Below, piece after piece: positions 23,500 through 34,600 of a DNA stretch of 64,000 nt. Positions within the stretch are counted from its first letter, which is position 1. Each line of letters begins with the position of its first letter. Made by a program: the position numbers and the translations under genes. Under the pieces are notes generated by a model, which saw only the letters and a list, made by a program, of their open reading frames with translations, did no database searches and had not been told where the DNA came from. This DNA comes from Ascidia mentula (taxonomy: Eukaryota; Chordata; Ascidiacea; Phlebobranchia; Ascidiidae): contig OX387197.1 of the NCBI GenBank assembly GCA_947561715.1, positions 9,173,001 through 9,237,000 of the forward strand, written 5' to 3'.

Positions 23500-24114
23500 A
23501 ATGTAATAAAATTAGTGCAACAATAAAACATGCATGACAGCATCAGTAGAAATTTAATAAAAATATGCTTTTGTAATCCATTGGCCCCATTGAGAAACTA
23601 AGCTTTTATCGCACTAAACTTCGTTAGGGTCATATTACACCGCATGCTGTACTACAACATGATGTAACAGCGCAAACATTGTTCCTTACGTAACTTAAGC
23701 TTATTTAAGGATAAACCAATAAAGTTTGAAATCCGCCCTCAATCAAAACCTTTATCATGCTGCGTGCTGACTCACTGCTTGAACCCATTTTAACCGTATG
23801 TGTTACGTAAGTACTTGTATTGCCACTTTGTAAGGCCGTTGTTGTATTGGCGTAGTTGTAGCAATGCGAAATATTGCATGACACAGAATTTTCATTTGGA
23901 AAACAATGCATAATAGGTATGATGACGACATATATCTACTCTACTACTTCTATTCTTCACTTGAAGCAAATGTCAATGGTAAAATGTACAAAAATACAAT
24001 GAAATGTGACGTTACTTATCAGCAGACTGATAAGATAGCAATACGTGGAAAAGCAAACAGGTAAACAAGATTAAATCTTATAGTAAGCGACAAAACGATG
24101 ACTTCATCTCAAAA

Positions 24115-25405
24115 TTAAACCAAAAACGATGCGTTTTTGTTTCTGCACAGAGCCAGTGTTATTCGTGCAATAAGAGCCAACAGCACCAAACCCAAATTGA
24201 CGGAAGCAATGATCAGGTTTTGGTATGAGTCTTTTTTTTCACTCAGCTTATCAATTATCCCCGATAGAGCAAGAATAAGCACTGGGTAGACAGTGTAGGT
24301 GTATCTGCAATACTTCTCAAAAACAAAGTTTTCTGTTACAAACCATGCAATGACATACACCATCAAAATAACCAGAGGAATGGTTGAACCGTTGATCACC
24401 GAGATAGTGCCTGAAAAACCAGAAAGGTATAATAGCTAATATATGCTGATCGGTATGCTTGCTATAATCCCACCTCGCCAAGTCACTGGCGTTTTACCGA
24501 AGCTGTCTTCATATAATATTACGTCGGTTAAGTTCAATAAAGTTGCTACAGTGAGCCAAGTTGCCAATAAGCACAATCCGTTTTGTATAAGTATCCTCAT
24601 CATCCAAAGCATAACTGCAATATATATAAACCCGGTTTGTAAAAACGATAAATAATGTTAATATTTATACCTTTGTGGTCGGCTTCAAGCTTTGTCGCGT
24701 TGGAGGTGACAACCTTGTAAGACGTACCCACGGCAAAGTAAACAGAAAGTTGAAAAATAATAAGCAACGCAAGGGCCAGGCCCAGTATTTCACGTTCATA
24801 AGCAAAAAGCCAACCAGTACCCGCAGCGAAAGCCAAAATGTGACCAACTAAGAAACTCTAAAGGAATATGCACGTAAGTGTGTTTGTATATAGTTTTTAC
24901 ATCAGGTACAAACCTTTGGTATCAAAGTCGGACGGAAATTCACGGGACTTTTTTCCTGTGGAAGAAAGCACGAAACTACAATGTAAACAATTCCCACCAG
25001 ATTCCACAAATATATGATTGGCCAAATAATAATAAATGCGAGAGGTCTGGGTGTTGCTTCGTCGTAATAACGGGCAGCAGCTCTTCCAATCGAACTGTTG
25101 TTGGGGTCTGAAGACATTTACATCATTATTTTAGTAACCGGTGCACCTTTTGTGTTTTGTTTGCACGAAAACGAATTTGGATAACCATTAGGATTTAAAA
25201 CGCACTTTTTGAAGTGCACAAATAACTGCACTTTGCGCTCGCTTTTCAACAATTCACACATTATTTTCATTGTATTGCAAAATCATCGAAACAAAGTTAC
25301 ACCTTCATCGCTCCCGGGTTGGTTGAAGTACGAACAAATCACTGCTGTAATATAAACAAAGAAAGCTACTACGACCAACACAAGCTGCACAACGTCCCTT
25401 TGCAT
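24115..25405 (-). CDS. TspO/MBR-like polytopic membrane protein, copy F
   Basis: Five exons (25303-25405, 24914-25107, 24671-24857, 24474-24614, 24115-24410) give 306 residues. The start chosen is ATG 25405 (MQRDVVQLVLVV); exon 1 is 103 bp, three codons longer than in most copies. Exon 2 has RYYDEATPRPLAFIIIWPI and YLWNLVGIVYIV. Exon 3 has GTGWLFAYEREILGLALALL and exon 4 has QNGLCLLATWLTVATLLNL. Exon 5 has ENFVFEKYCRYTYTVYPV, then DKLSEKKDSYQNLIIASVNL, where B, D and E have RxLPDGNQN. An ATG in intron 1 sequence just before the exon 2 acceptor (25117) could look like a start, but the in-phase exon 1 is preferred. Confidence 0.8.
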
Positions 25406-25481
25406 TTCTGCCTTTGTCTCGACGCACTGAGCAAATGTTTGCACGCCCTACAGCGAACTACAGAATGCGTCACGATTCCCT

Positions 25482-25516
25482 GTTATACAACAGCCACGTC
25501 ATGACCTCTTATATAA
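25482..25516 (-). promoter_or_regulatory. Copy F promoter: CATGACGTGG plus TATA
   Basis: On the minus strand the order is TTATATAA (25509-25516), CATGACGTGG (25494-25503) and TATAAC (25482-25487), the last about 77 nt upstream of the start codon. The CATGACGTGG to TATA spacing is 6 nt here and 7 nt in copy D. Confidence 0.5.
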
Positions 25517-25948
25517 TTTCGTGCACGGTCGGGTGACTGGACGTTTTTCGCATGATTCACGTGACCAACAAGACTTTGCAGTTGTTTTGGTCTTGCTGCA
25601 GATTTGGCTTGTTTGCTCTATATAGCATTAGTTTTAAATGGGATATAACAAAAACAAGTTTCCAGTTTCCAGAATATTAACCTCATGCATAATCGAAACA
25701 CACAGTTTTTTTCACATCGCAATGTTCTACATTCTGGATAGACTACATACACTTCACGAATTTGTCCGATTTAATTTGTACAAATAGTACTTATACAAAC
25801 TCGTGTACTTCTAGGTGTTTCTACAAGCTTCCAGTACATTACGAGCAAAAAAAAAGCCGCACTTCAAAAACGACATTATATCTTAACAAAAACTTTCGAA
25901 AACCACGTTTTCCTGTTAGTCTACCAGCTAGCACAGTGCCACATCAAC

Positions 25949-26008
25949 AGCTGCACTGATGAGACCTTACAGGTCGAAACAGTGCGTGTATACACCCTGT
26001 CTGCAGCT
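25949..26008 (+). repeat. CTGATGAG...GGTCGAAACAGT...CCCTGTCTGCAG repeat
   Basis: About 60 bp aligns with the reverse complement of 44967-45015. Both carry AGCTGCACTGATGAG, AGGTCGAAACAGT and CCCTGTCTGCAG in the same order; this copy has about 11 extra bases in the middle. It abuts the broken end of the family remnant at 26011, as if it had inserted there. The family is not identified. Confidence 0.55.
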
Positions 26009-26010
26009 CT

Positions 26011-26200
26011 CACGTTTTCCTGATATACAAGCCTCGTGATGACAATAACCAACGAAAGAATAAAGGTATCCGGAAAGCAATTTTCCATTGATATTAGATC
26101 AAACAACTTGCTTGAAAGCTTGACTCGTAAATTTGGATACCTCATAACATTGCTGGGGAGGGACCCCGAAACTGTCCATGTAGCACATCACAATCACCAA
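26011..26200 (-). pseudogene. Remnant of an eighth TspO/MBR-like copy (parts of exons 4 and 5)
   Basis: On the minus strand, about 26200-26147 reads VIVMCYMDSFGVPPQQCYE followed by GTATCC. It matches the end of exon 4 (DVIIYEDSFGVxPAVLRG plus donor). About 40 nt later, 26112-26020 reads LISMENCFPDTFILSLVIVIT then YQENV, matching the start of exon 5 of copy G (LISMVNGSS...MIVITWFIIENFV). The order and spacing fit one exon-intron-exon piece. Exons 1-3 and the start of exon 4 are not found, and exon 5 stops where the repeat at 25949-26008 begins. The conserved Gly after VN and the KYCRYTY motif are gone, so it cannot encode a normal protein. Confidence 0.6.
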
Positions 26201-26591
26201 ACTATTCTATTTCAATATATGCCATTTATTTCTTTGCCGGAAAACTACCTTTTGCACTTTTTTGCCATTTGTCCAAGATTTTTTATTGCCACTTGGCAGG
26301 GAACTTACCTGTTGAATAACAAAGACAGCAACAAAAACATGCTTGACGAGTTTTTACAAACAAGAAGTTCAAAATCGAGGTGAAAATCAGTCTCACAGCC
26401 AGTTTTTATTGAAGACACGTGTACGTCACGACAAAATAATGACATGAAGGAAGAATGTGCGATCACTATCTACAAATGTGCATACATCGCACTGTGACAC
26501 TTGCAGAGGAGAATGCTGTGTACACACAGGTAATACTCGCACAAAATGAAAGCATAAATCGTTGCCAACACTCCAAGAAAAGGCAAATCGA

Positions 26592-28397
26592 CTAAGCGCT
26601 TTTGTAACCAGCGTTTCTTGATGCTTCAAGTGCAATACGCGCAATAAACGCCACGAGAACTACGGTGAGATCGATGGAGGAAATAATAAGGTTCTGATTG
26701 GCGTTGGGAAGCTCTCTTAACTTGGAAATCAACGCCGAAAGTCCAAGCACCAACACAGGGTAGATGGTGTAAATGTAGCGACAATACTTCTCCAGGACGA
26801 AGTTTTCAATAATGAACCACGTAATAACAATCATCAACAAGAGAATGAGGGAAACTGAAGAACCGTTTACCATCGATATCAGACCTGCAAGAACAGTTTG
26901 CAAATTCAAAATAGTCGTCATAAGCATCGTACGGCACAGTATAATTAGGCCTACCTCGTAAAACGGCAGATGCTTTACCAAAGCTGTCTTTGTAAATGAG
27001 CACATCAGCCAAGTTGATCAGAGTTGCAACCGTGAGCCATGTTGCCAAAGTGCTGAGACCATTATGTATCAAAATTCTCATCAACCAAAGGACAGCTACA
27101 ACGAAAAATAAACATATGCGTAATAATTGTTTATCAAGAACGTATTTTATTTTTGTAAATGATTTATGACAAAAATATCCGGTCATTTTAAACTTTTGGA
27201 ACTACTGCCAGTCAGAGTTTAGTTTTAGGTCGTCCTTTACGCTTTATTATTTTAGGCTGTGAGTTGGGAGATGTAACGATTGCCTTTTATTCACAAAAAA
27301 AGATTTTTAAGATTTCGACCGTTTACTCGAAATAAAAAAACGAAAAAAATTGCAGTGTTACAAAAAGATGTGACTACATCAGTATACGCTTTACGAACTT
27401 TAAGTGATAATTCACATCCGTTGCGAATCATCGACTACCGAGGCCTCGATACCAATGCGCCGCGAATCATTATACCACCGCCTGAAGCATTGCAATGAGT
27501 AATTGCGCGCCGCCCGATAAGATGCATTACACGCTTATCTTTTACCCGCTTGCCAGAAACGGCTTGCATTTTTTCTGACACCTCTCAGTGAAATGACACA
27601 AAAACAACAGACCATTAGTCTCCCAAACTTCTTTGTCCTTCATACCTTTGTTCTGTTTCTCCAGAGATGCACTGTTATCAGTTACAACTTTGCATGAGAT
27701 GCCAATGGTGAAGTATCCAGCCAGTATTGAAACAAAGAGACAAGCAAATGCCAACCCAAGCATTTCCCGATCAAAGGCAAAAAGCCATCCCACAGTAGCT
27801 ACAAATGTTAAACTGTATCCAATCAGAAAACTCTAAAAAACAATATATTTAAAGTTATTTACAAAAGTTTGTGTCAAAAGACAAATAAGTAGAACAACAT
27901 ATTAAGGTATTGATGAATAAGTCGTTATAGACCTAAATCCAAAAATTGTTGTTGTTTTTACCTGAGGAACCAAGGTTGGTGTCATATGCACTGGACTGTT
28001 GTTTGCAGGCAGAAAACAGGACACAACAATATACAAAATTCCGGCTAAATTCCAAGTGTAAATGATCGGCCATATTATGCCAAATGCAATTCCTTTTGGG
28101 GACACTTGCTGGGAGTATTTTTGGTCAAGATCTGCAATATTGTTGTAGAACAATCCTGCAAAACACAATAAATGTATCAGCGAGGGTTAAAGTTTCAAAA
28201 ACACTACAATATGAATGCTTATTTTATCAAACTTTTATCAGCTAGCTGAAGGTGACAAATTTTCCGTAAACACGACAGCACTCAATATTACAGAATATCA
28301 TACCTTTTATTCCTGCAGAGTCTAGATAGGCAAACACTAAACCGGACACATAACTTAAAAATGCAAGTGCAACCAACGCTAACTGAGCTACATCCAT
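26592..28397 (-). CDS. TspO/MBR-like polytopic membrane protein, copy G
   Basis: Five exons (28304-28397, 27962-28155, 27646-27832, 26955-27095, 26592-26884) give 302 residues from ATG 28397 (MDVAQLALVALAF). Motifs are QKYSQQVSPKGIAFGIIWPI, YTWNLAGILYIV, GWLFAFDREMLGLAFACLF, HNGLSTLATWLTVATLINL and ENFVLEKYCRYIYTIYPV. Asn replaces Gln in the QNGL motif region (IHNGL), and Cys replaces Tyr in the usual SYK (SCK). Intron 3 (27096-27645) is the longest of this gene. It is the first gene of the array and diverges from RPF1, with 512 bp between the two start codons. Confidence 0.8.
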
Positions 28398-28909
28398 TTC
28401 CAATTTTCTGCGCAACACTATACAACTAACAAGACCTCTCTTTCTATCTGCACGAGTGCATTCGCTTGTTATGTAACAATCGCATCACGTGGTTACAATT
28501 ATGTAATCAGTCAACTGAAACAAAATAATATATTTTTTGCACAAATCTTTAATTTGTAAACTTGTTGATCAAAATTATTTAACAAGACAAATAATAAAAG
28601 CAACTAAAGCCCTTTTTTTTACAAATTTAAGCGAATTAGTAATAAATTAAAAAAACATTAGTTCTCTATACGATTTCTGTGTGCACACATGTGATGATGG
28701 CAAAATTTTCCAAGAAAGGTGTTCCACTTGGTTTCGCCAATTTGTAGTTTATAATTGATCGACAGAAATGAAAAAGGATTTTAGTTATTTTTTGTGAATA
28801 CTCTGTGCCTTGCACACTCGTCAAACAAGTTGTTCACTTTGTTAAAATCACAATATTTGTTAAAATTGTGTTTCAAATTACGTGTGGTTTTGTGATGAAG
28901 GTAAACACC
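28398..28909. other. Divergent promoter region between copy G and RPF1
   Basis: About 512 bp separates the two start codons. Near copy G, the minus strand carries CCACGTGATG and TACATAAC (28471-28494). The RPF1 side is AT-rich with no TATA box that I can place. Confidence 0.45.
28471..28494 (-). promoter_or_regulatory. Copy G promoter: CCACGTGATG plus TACATAAC
   Basis: The layout resembles copies D and F: an ACGTG-type motif followed after about 8 nt by a TATA-like TACATAAC, about 74 nt upstream of the start codon. The motif here contains a CACGTG E-box instead of TGACGTGG. Confidence 0.35.
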
Positions 28910-30823
28910 ATGGAAAACATTTTAAATATAGACGAAGATCAGCAAAGTATTTGCTCTGCTGGGGTGTTTAGTGACGTTGCATCTATTAGTGAATTGAACA
29001 GTGTCCTAGATGATAATGGAAGCACAAACAACGCACAAGCTTCAAGAAATATTTCTCAAATACGAAACAAACAAAAGCGGGCTCAGGCATATATTAAATT
29101 ACGCAAGGAGCAGAGAAAAGTAAGTATTTTGGACAATGTGGAGATATAAACAAATTGTGTTTAATGCAAAAGCTATTGATTATTAGGAAAGAATTAAATT
29201 GAGAAAACAAAGGCAGAAAATGAGGGAAGAGCTTGGTAAGAATGCTCCACCAGTTGCACCACCAAAGACACTTGACAATCGCAGGGAAAAAGAAGACACA
29301 ATTGTGCAAAAAGAAGATAGAGAAGTTATGCTTGATATTGAAAGCGATGAAATGGCATCATATTTCCAAAGAAATCAAAGTCCTAAAATTCTTCTGACCA
29401 CTTCGGACCGCCCTCGATCGGTAATGACGTTTGTTGCAGATAATTGATTCAAACTTTGCTTAGTATTCAACTTTAGCTAAACAGTGCTTTGCCTTTACTT
29501 ACTATGACAATAAAATGATAAAAATATATTTCTTATTAAACCTGCTGCTGCAGCACAGGGTTTCCCAGCTTGTTTTGTTCTGTTTAAAATCCCCAGTTTA
29601 AAAAAAAATTATATGTGTAACCAACACAACAGATAGTGTGTAAACAACTGACAGTGTGAAATAGGGGATTGTGTGGTTACAATTTGTTCTGTGGCCCCTA
29701 GTTTGAGAATCCCTGCTCTATTGCTTGCTTGTTTAATCTAAACGCATGTTTTATCAGAGAACAACAAGATTTATCAAAGAGTTACGTGAGGGAATTCCCA
29801 ATTCCTTTGTATTCTACCGTCGTGCTTTGGACATAAAGAAAATAATTCCACAATGCATGTCAAAAGGATACACAGACATAATAGTTGTTAATGAGGATCG
29901 CAAAAATCCAAGTAGGAAAGTTTTATATATACCCAACTGCTATATCCAATGTTCATGTGCTCTTAGATGGCATTTTGCTTTGTCACTTGCCTGATGGGCC
30001 AACAGCACATTTTAAAGTAAGCAATGTCAAGCTTAGAAAAGACATAAAACACAGCACAACTCCATCTGAACATCAGCCAGAGGTAACTCTAATTTATTTT
30101 GTTAATTTTTGGAATGTGATTGTTGATTTCATTTATAGGTGATTTTGAACAACTTTGGAACACGTCTTGGTCATTCGGTTGGAAGGATGTTTGCTGCTCT
30201 TTTCCCCCATGACCCAGAGTTCAAAGGTCGCCAAGTTGTCACTTTTCACAATCAGAGGGATTTTATATTCTACCGACACCACAGGTTGGTACCAGAAATG
30301 CACTGGTTGTAATCTTGCCTGGTCACACAATGGAGTTGTATTGGTAACCAGCTGTGCCTGGTGCTTTTCCTGTGCTAACTGGTTTTACACCACTTTTCTG
30401 CACCAAAGGTAAAGTCGTGGTCAGCAGAATTTTGTGTTATTGCATTTAGTGTCCTTTATAAAAAGGAAAGATGGTGTGCTTTTTGTGCAATCATGTACCA
30501 AGTTATTGTGAGATTTCCTGGTTACTTCATGCCTGTGGCCTCTCAGGTATATATTCCGAAACGAAAAGCGTGTTGGATTACAAGAAATTGGACCAAGATT
30601 TACTCTGAAACTACGATCTCTCCAAAAAGGACTGTTTGATTCAAAGTTTGGTGAATATGAGTGGATTCATAAGGTGGGATTTTTGTGTTGTGATAAACAT
30701 AGTGTCTCATAACACGGTTATAAATGGTTGTTCACATACAAATACTGTTATTCTCTTACCATACTGTTCGTTTGCATTCAGCGTCATGAAATGGATACAA
30801 GTAGAAGGAAATTCCATCTTTAA
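28910..30823 (+). CDS. RPF1: Ribosome production factor 1 (Brix-domain protein)
   Basis: RPF1 is a nucleolar Brix-domain protein needed for 60S subunit assembly. Seven exons (28910-29119, 29187-29420, 29758-29911, 29967-30082, 30139-30284, 30547-30673, 30782-30823) give 342 residues, close to the roughly 349 of the human protein. The N-terminus is acidic and then basic with Lys/Arg-rich helices ([18 protein letters not shown]). The conserved body follows: [95 protein letters not shown] and the C-terminal [12 protein letters not shown] 28910 is preferred over the in-frame ATG 28895 because the latter would add only MKVNT; either is possible. Intron 3 is only 55 bp. Confidence 0.95.
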
Positions 30824-31694
30824 TCACGTCACAAGTTCCACTTCAGACCTTGCAAATAAAAGAAAATAAGAGCAACAGGACTGTGTTTTTTTTACCAAGA
30901 TAAAGAGAGGGATCACGTTAGGCAAAAACAAAACGAATATGTTGAATTGATCGCAGGGAAAAAGTTCCTCCAAGTTCAAGTGGTGCGCGCACGCATCTGC
31001 GTAAACGATACAAGTACTTTGTAACAGAATGATGAAAATTTACACTTGGGGCTAAAGTTAAATGGAGGGAGATTTTGCACACAACTCATTTCTGTTCACG
31101 TAAAAATGATTTTCTGGAGGCTGAAAATTAGATTATTTGTTCTTGGAATTTCGATGACATCCGCCATCTAGTTGTTTGACAAGCTTGTTTCACAACGAGC
31201 GCTGCATAGATTATAATGACACACTCACCATTTTAGATATGTTTAATTGTTTTGAAAGTAAACAAAATGATCGTAACAAATAATTTCACATTATAGACTC
31301 TTGCATATAGCACACTGATAGTGAGAGAACGGGATGGCAAAATGTTTGAATCCCCACTGAATATGGGCCAAATTAATTAAATTGGGAAGCATAATAATAC
31401 AATGGATTAGCATGACCAAACACCACATATCTATGCAAGGTGAACAGTCAAATTAAACCATGCCAGCCGTACTGTCATATAGAACCAATTTAATGTGACA
31501 CAGTCACTAACGGCAACAATAGTTGAGCACTCTCACTCTTGAAACACGCTTTCCTGCGTCACGATCGATAAAAGGTCCTTAAAAGTGCTTTAGTTTCTGT
31601 AGTTATAAGGACCAAAATCCACTCTCGAATCATATAACGTGTCAAAAAATTGGCAAATACTTTTGAGGCCTGGAAAACTGAGTTGGGTCATGCC
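30824..31694. other. 3' flank of RPF1 and 5' flank of the acid phosphatase gene
   Basis: AATAAA at 30855-30860 is 32 nt after the RPF1 stop. A weak RNA-polymerase-III B-box-like string (GTTTGAATCCCC) near 31350 does not form a tRNA. No gene is seen. Confidence 0.5.
30855..30860 (+). terminator. RPF1 poly(A) signal
   Basis: AATAAA 32 nt downstream of the RPF1 stop codon; the short 3' UTR fits a compact genome. Confidence 0.6.
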
Positions 31695-34600
31695 ATGCAG
31701 CGCATGCTATTTGGTTACGGAACGCTCCGCGGCACAGCGATTAAGTACAAGAAGCTGCTAGGCGGGTTAGGTGGCTGCTTTTTGGTGTTTGTTTTGGCTT
31801 ACACGTACGTACATGATGGCAGGCCGGGCAAAGTGCGGTCTTCCAATCTTGACCACAATGGTCCGGATCCATTTGCTTTCCTGCAAAGCCTGGATCCAAA
31901 GGAATTGAAGAAGCTTGCAATCGGTGAGACGGAAATAAATCCTCTACATGCAAGCAAACTCGTAGATAACCTGCTTGATTTGAGTAAAGAGTCATTGGTG
32001 CAATCGGACAGCAATGTGTCGGTGGTAACGAAAAAGCTAAGTACGTAGCATAGGATTTGTGTCAAAGGATAGGCCTACAATGTAAATGATTACAATACAA
32101 GTAATGTTTTCTTGTGATATTTGTTTACTAAGATCTGCTGGCACCGGGTCGCTTTCTTTCTGCTAAGATAACTTCTGAAAAAGTTGATTTAACTTGTGGT
32201 GAAGAGATTGCAGTTATTTTGCTTTGGCCTGCACACTGTGTGACCGTATATTTATGACCGTTTCAATATAAACCCTATCCGTACGATATACATTTTACTT
32301 TAATAATTACGAACTTTTTGTATACAGTATATGACAAAGACGGCCAGGAAATTGGACTCCGTTTTCTTGTATTAAGTGATTGGGGCGGTGAATCGAAAGC
32401 CCCCTACATTACACACACACAAATGAACGTAGGCCGATCTTTGGCTCACTTTGCCGCTAAATTCGATTGCTCTTTCGTACTTTCTCTCGGTGACAATTTT
32501 TGCGAGGAAGGTGTCAAGGATGTCCACGATATGAGGTTTGAGGTAAGTGAGATATAAGTGCAAGCAGTTAAGCTAATATCAGTTTCAACAGGCCTTTAGT
32601 TGGCACAATATTCCAACCAAGTGATCATGATTCCAAATCACAGTATGCTTGTAATCCTTAGTTTTTTTTAACTCAAATTAACTTTTCAATTTAAAAAATT
32701 GAGTTTTTGGAAATCAGAAGAAATTTCTGCCGTTTGCAATGCATCACTTCGTGGCACAAAATACACAATCTGTGGCCACCTTCCGAATGAACGAATGTAT
32801 TAAATATCCGCAAGGGTGCGTGAAAGAGCAATTGGAATATTTTATTGCAATGGTCTGATGATGAAAAGGTGGCTCCCTCTTCCTACGTGATTTTCACATT
32901 ATGAGGAAATGCCGTCGAACCCAAACTGAAGACCGGTTGCTCAGTCCATCAACTCTCTCGCCGTAAAATTATAAAGTGCCCCCTTCAACCAGAGCCTCTT
33001 TACTAGATAGGAACTTTGGTGCCGACAATAAAAGTAAATGTAAGTGTTTTTACATTTACTTTCCAGGACACATTTGAAGACGTGTTTACGCATCCTTCGC
33101 TGCAGAGACCCTGGTATATTGTGGCTGGAGACAGGGATTACAAGGGGAACGTTTCCGCTTTAATTGCCTACACCAGCATATCAAGGTACTACATTCATTT
33201 TGCAAAGTTAATTACACAGCGGGACGTTTTATTTTAACCATTCTCTTTTTTCAGAATTAAAAATTAGAAATATTGAAAAATATTCCGAACGGCGATAATA
33301 AGAAAAAGGAAGTAGAACAATTTAAGTTATTCAGTTCAGATACTTCAATGTTAAAGAAGACAACCCAAGTAGATACAACACACTGATATTAATTTAGACC
33401 CTATGGTAGTCTGTCTAACAATGTCAGGTGAAACACAAATACAAGTGGCACAACTTAAGTTGAAATGAAACTTACATTGTTTTAATCGTTGCTGGCTAAT
33501 TTTTCTCGCTTTAACAAATCATTTGGTCATTTTGTCTCGTGAACAGGTAGTTAATGATCAAAACGACAATTGTTTTTTTTTCACATAACTTGTAGAAAAA
33601 GATCAGATACCAAGTCTTGGTTGTCCATAAGACTGTTTAGTGAATCTGATACTTTATCATAGAGGTTTTTATGAACTTTTCTATAAGATATAAAGTTTTT
33701 AATTTCCAAGGGTAAAGTATGCATAGATTGCTTTGGATCGGCAGACCTGATTTAGTCGCCATTTACACACGAGATAACAAATCACCATTTAGTTTTTCTA
33801 CAAATTTACAGCTGAATAATTTTAGGCAATTATAAACTAATACATACTAAACACGAAAACATTCCATCGCTGTCAGAAAACATGGAACACAATGTTGCAA
33901 AAAATATTTTCCGGTTCTAGAAATGCCGATACCGTGACACACCCCTTGGCAGGGTCGTACTTGATTCTCGAAATGTCGTAAATAACCCTCATTACGTAAG
34001 CATTACCAATTAAAGCACAACGACATTTGGACTCTGGGGTACAGGTGGTGCTTTGTCACACAATGAAAAACTTCCACAACGATTACGATTGCGACGCCGT
34101 GGGCTAATTGCATGTTTGCGCAATGCAAGTTACCGCGTGACCAGCAATAAGCAACATAAGTTTTATGGTTGATCACGTTCAGCTTTGTCGACGCGACGGA
34201 GTTTGTACCCAAGTATTATTTGCACTCAATGCCGCTGTGTTGATTTTCGAATCGCAATGTGATTGCTCGCCACCGAACTTTGCCCCGGAGGAGTGGAATT
34301 CGGATTGCTCAAGCCCGGTTCAGGCGTCGGCTAGCTGTTGTTTATCACCCGCCAGCTGCTCTTGCAAAATCACTTGCGTCGTCAATTTTTGTTCGGTGTT
34401 AGCTATCAGCGCCTCCGGGTATGAAGTGCTACGCGTTTAATTGACAGGAGATGGAACTTCGAAAGCAGGTATTACAAGATGTCGGCGACACTCCCCACTT
34501 TCCGCAATGTTTCCGTCGACTTTGTTGTGATCGACACCGTCCAGCTCTGCGGTCAATTGCCCACTGGAGGCGGTAGACAACCCAGAGGACCAGAGAACAT

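Larger units (their letters stand above)
22939..24114. other. Spacer between copies E and F
   Basis: It contains the copy E TATA site (23039-23046) and a short CTGATGAAG...GAAACGTG repeat at 23466-23499. The open frame at 23705-23911 (minus) has no recognisable domain. No gene is seen. Confidence 0.5.
25406..26591. other. Spacer between copies F and G
   Basis: It contains the copy F promoter (25482-25516), a CTGATGAG-type repeat (25949-26008) and the remnant of an eighth family member (26011-26200). The rest is AT-rich without a gene. TTTTTATT near 26404, read on the minus strand, is a possible poly(A) signal for copy G. Confidence 0.55.

Noticed and set aside
25107-25117. ATG just before exon 2 of copy F as the gene start
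   Set aside because: It overlaps the splice acceptor (TCTTCAG); an in-phase exon 1 with the family's first membrane segment lies at 25303-25405.
29556-29715. A hAT-like element in RPF1 intron 2 (CAGGGTTTCCC left, GTTTGAGAATCCCTG right)
   Set aside because: The ends resemble hAT termini, but there is no 8-bp target duplication and the two ends match poorly; at most a decayed MITE.
31340-31365. B-box-like string suggesting a tRNA or tRNA-derived SINE
   Set aside because: No A box at the right distance and no cloverleaf or 3' tail could be formed.
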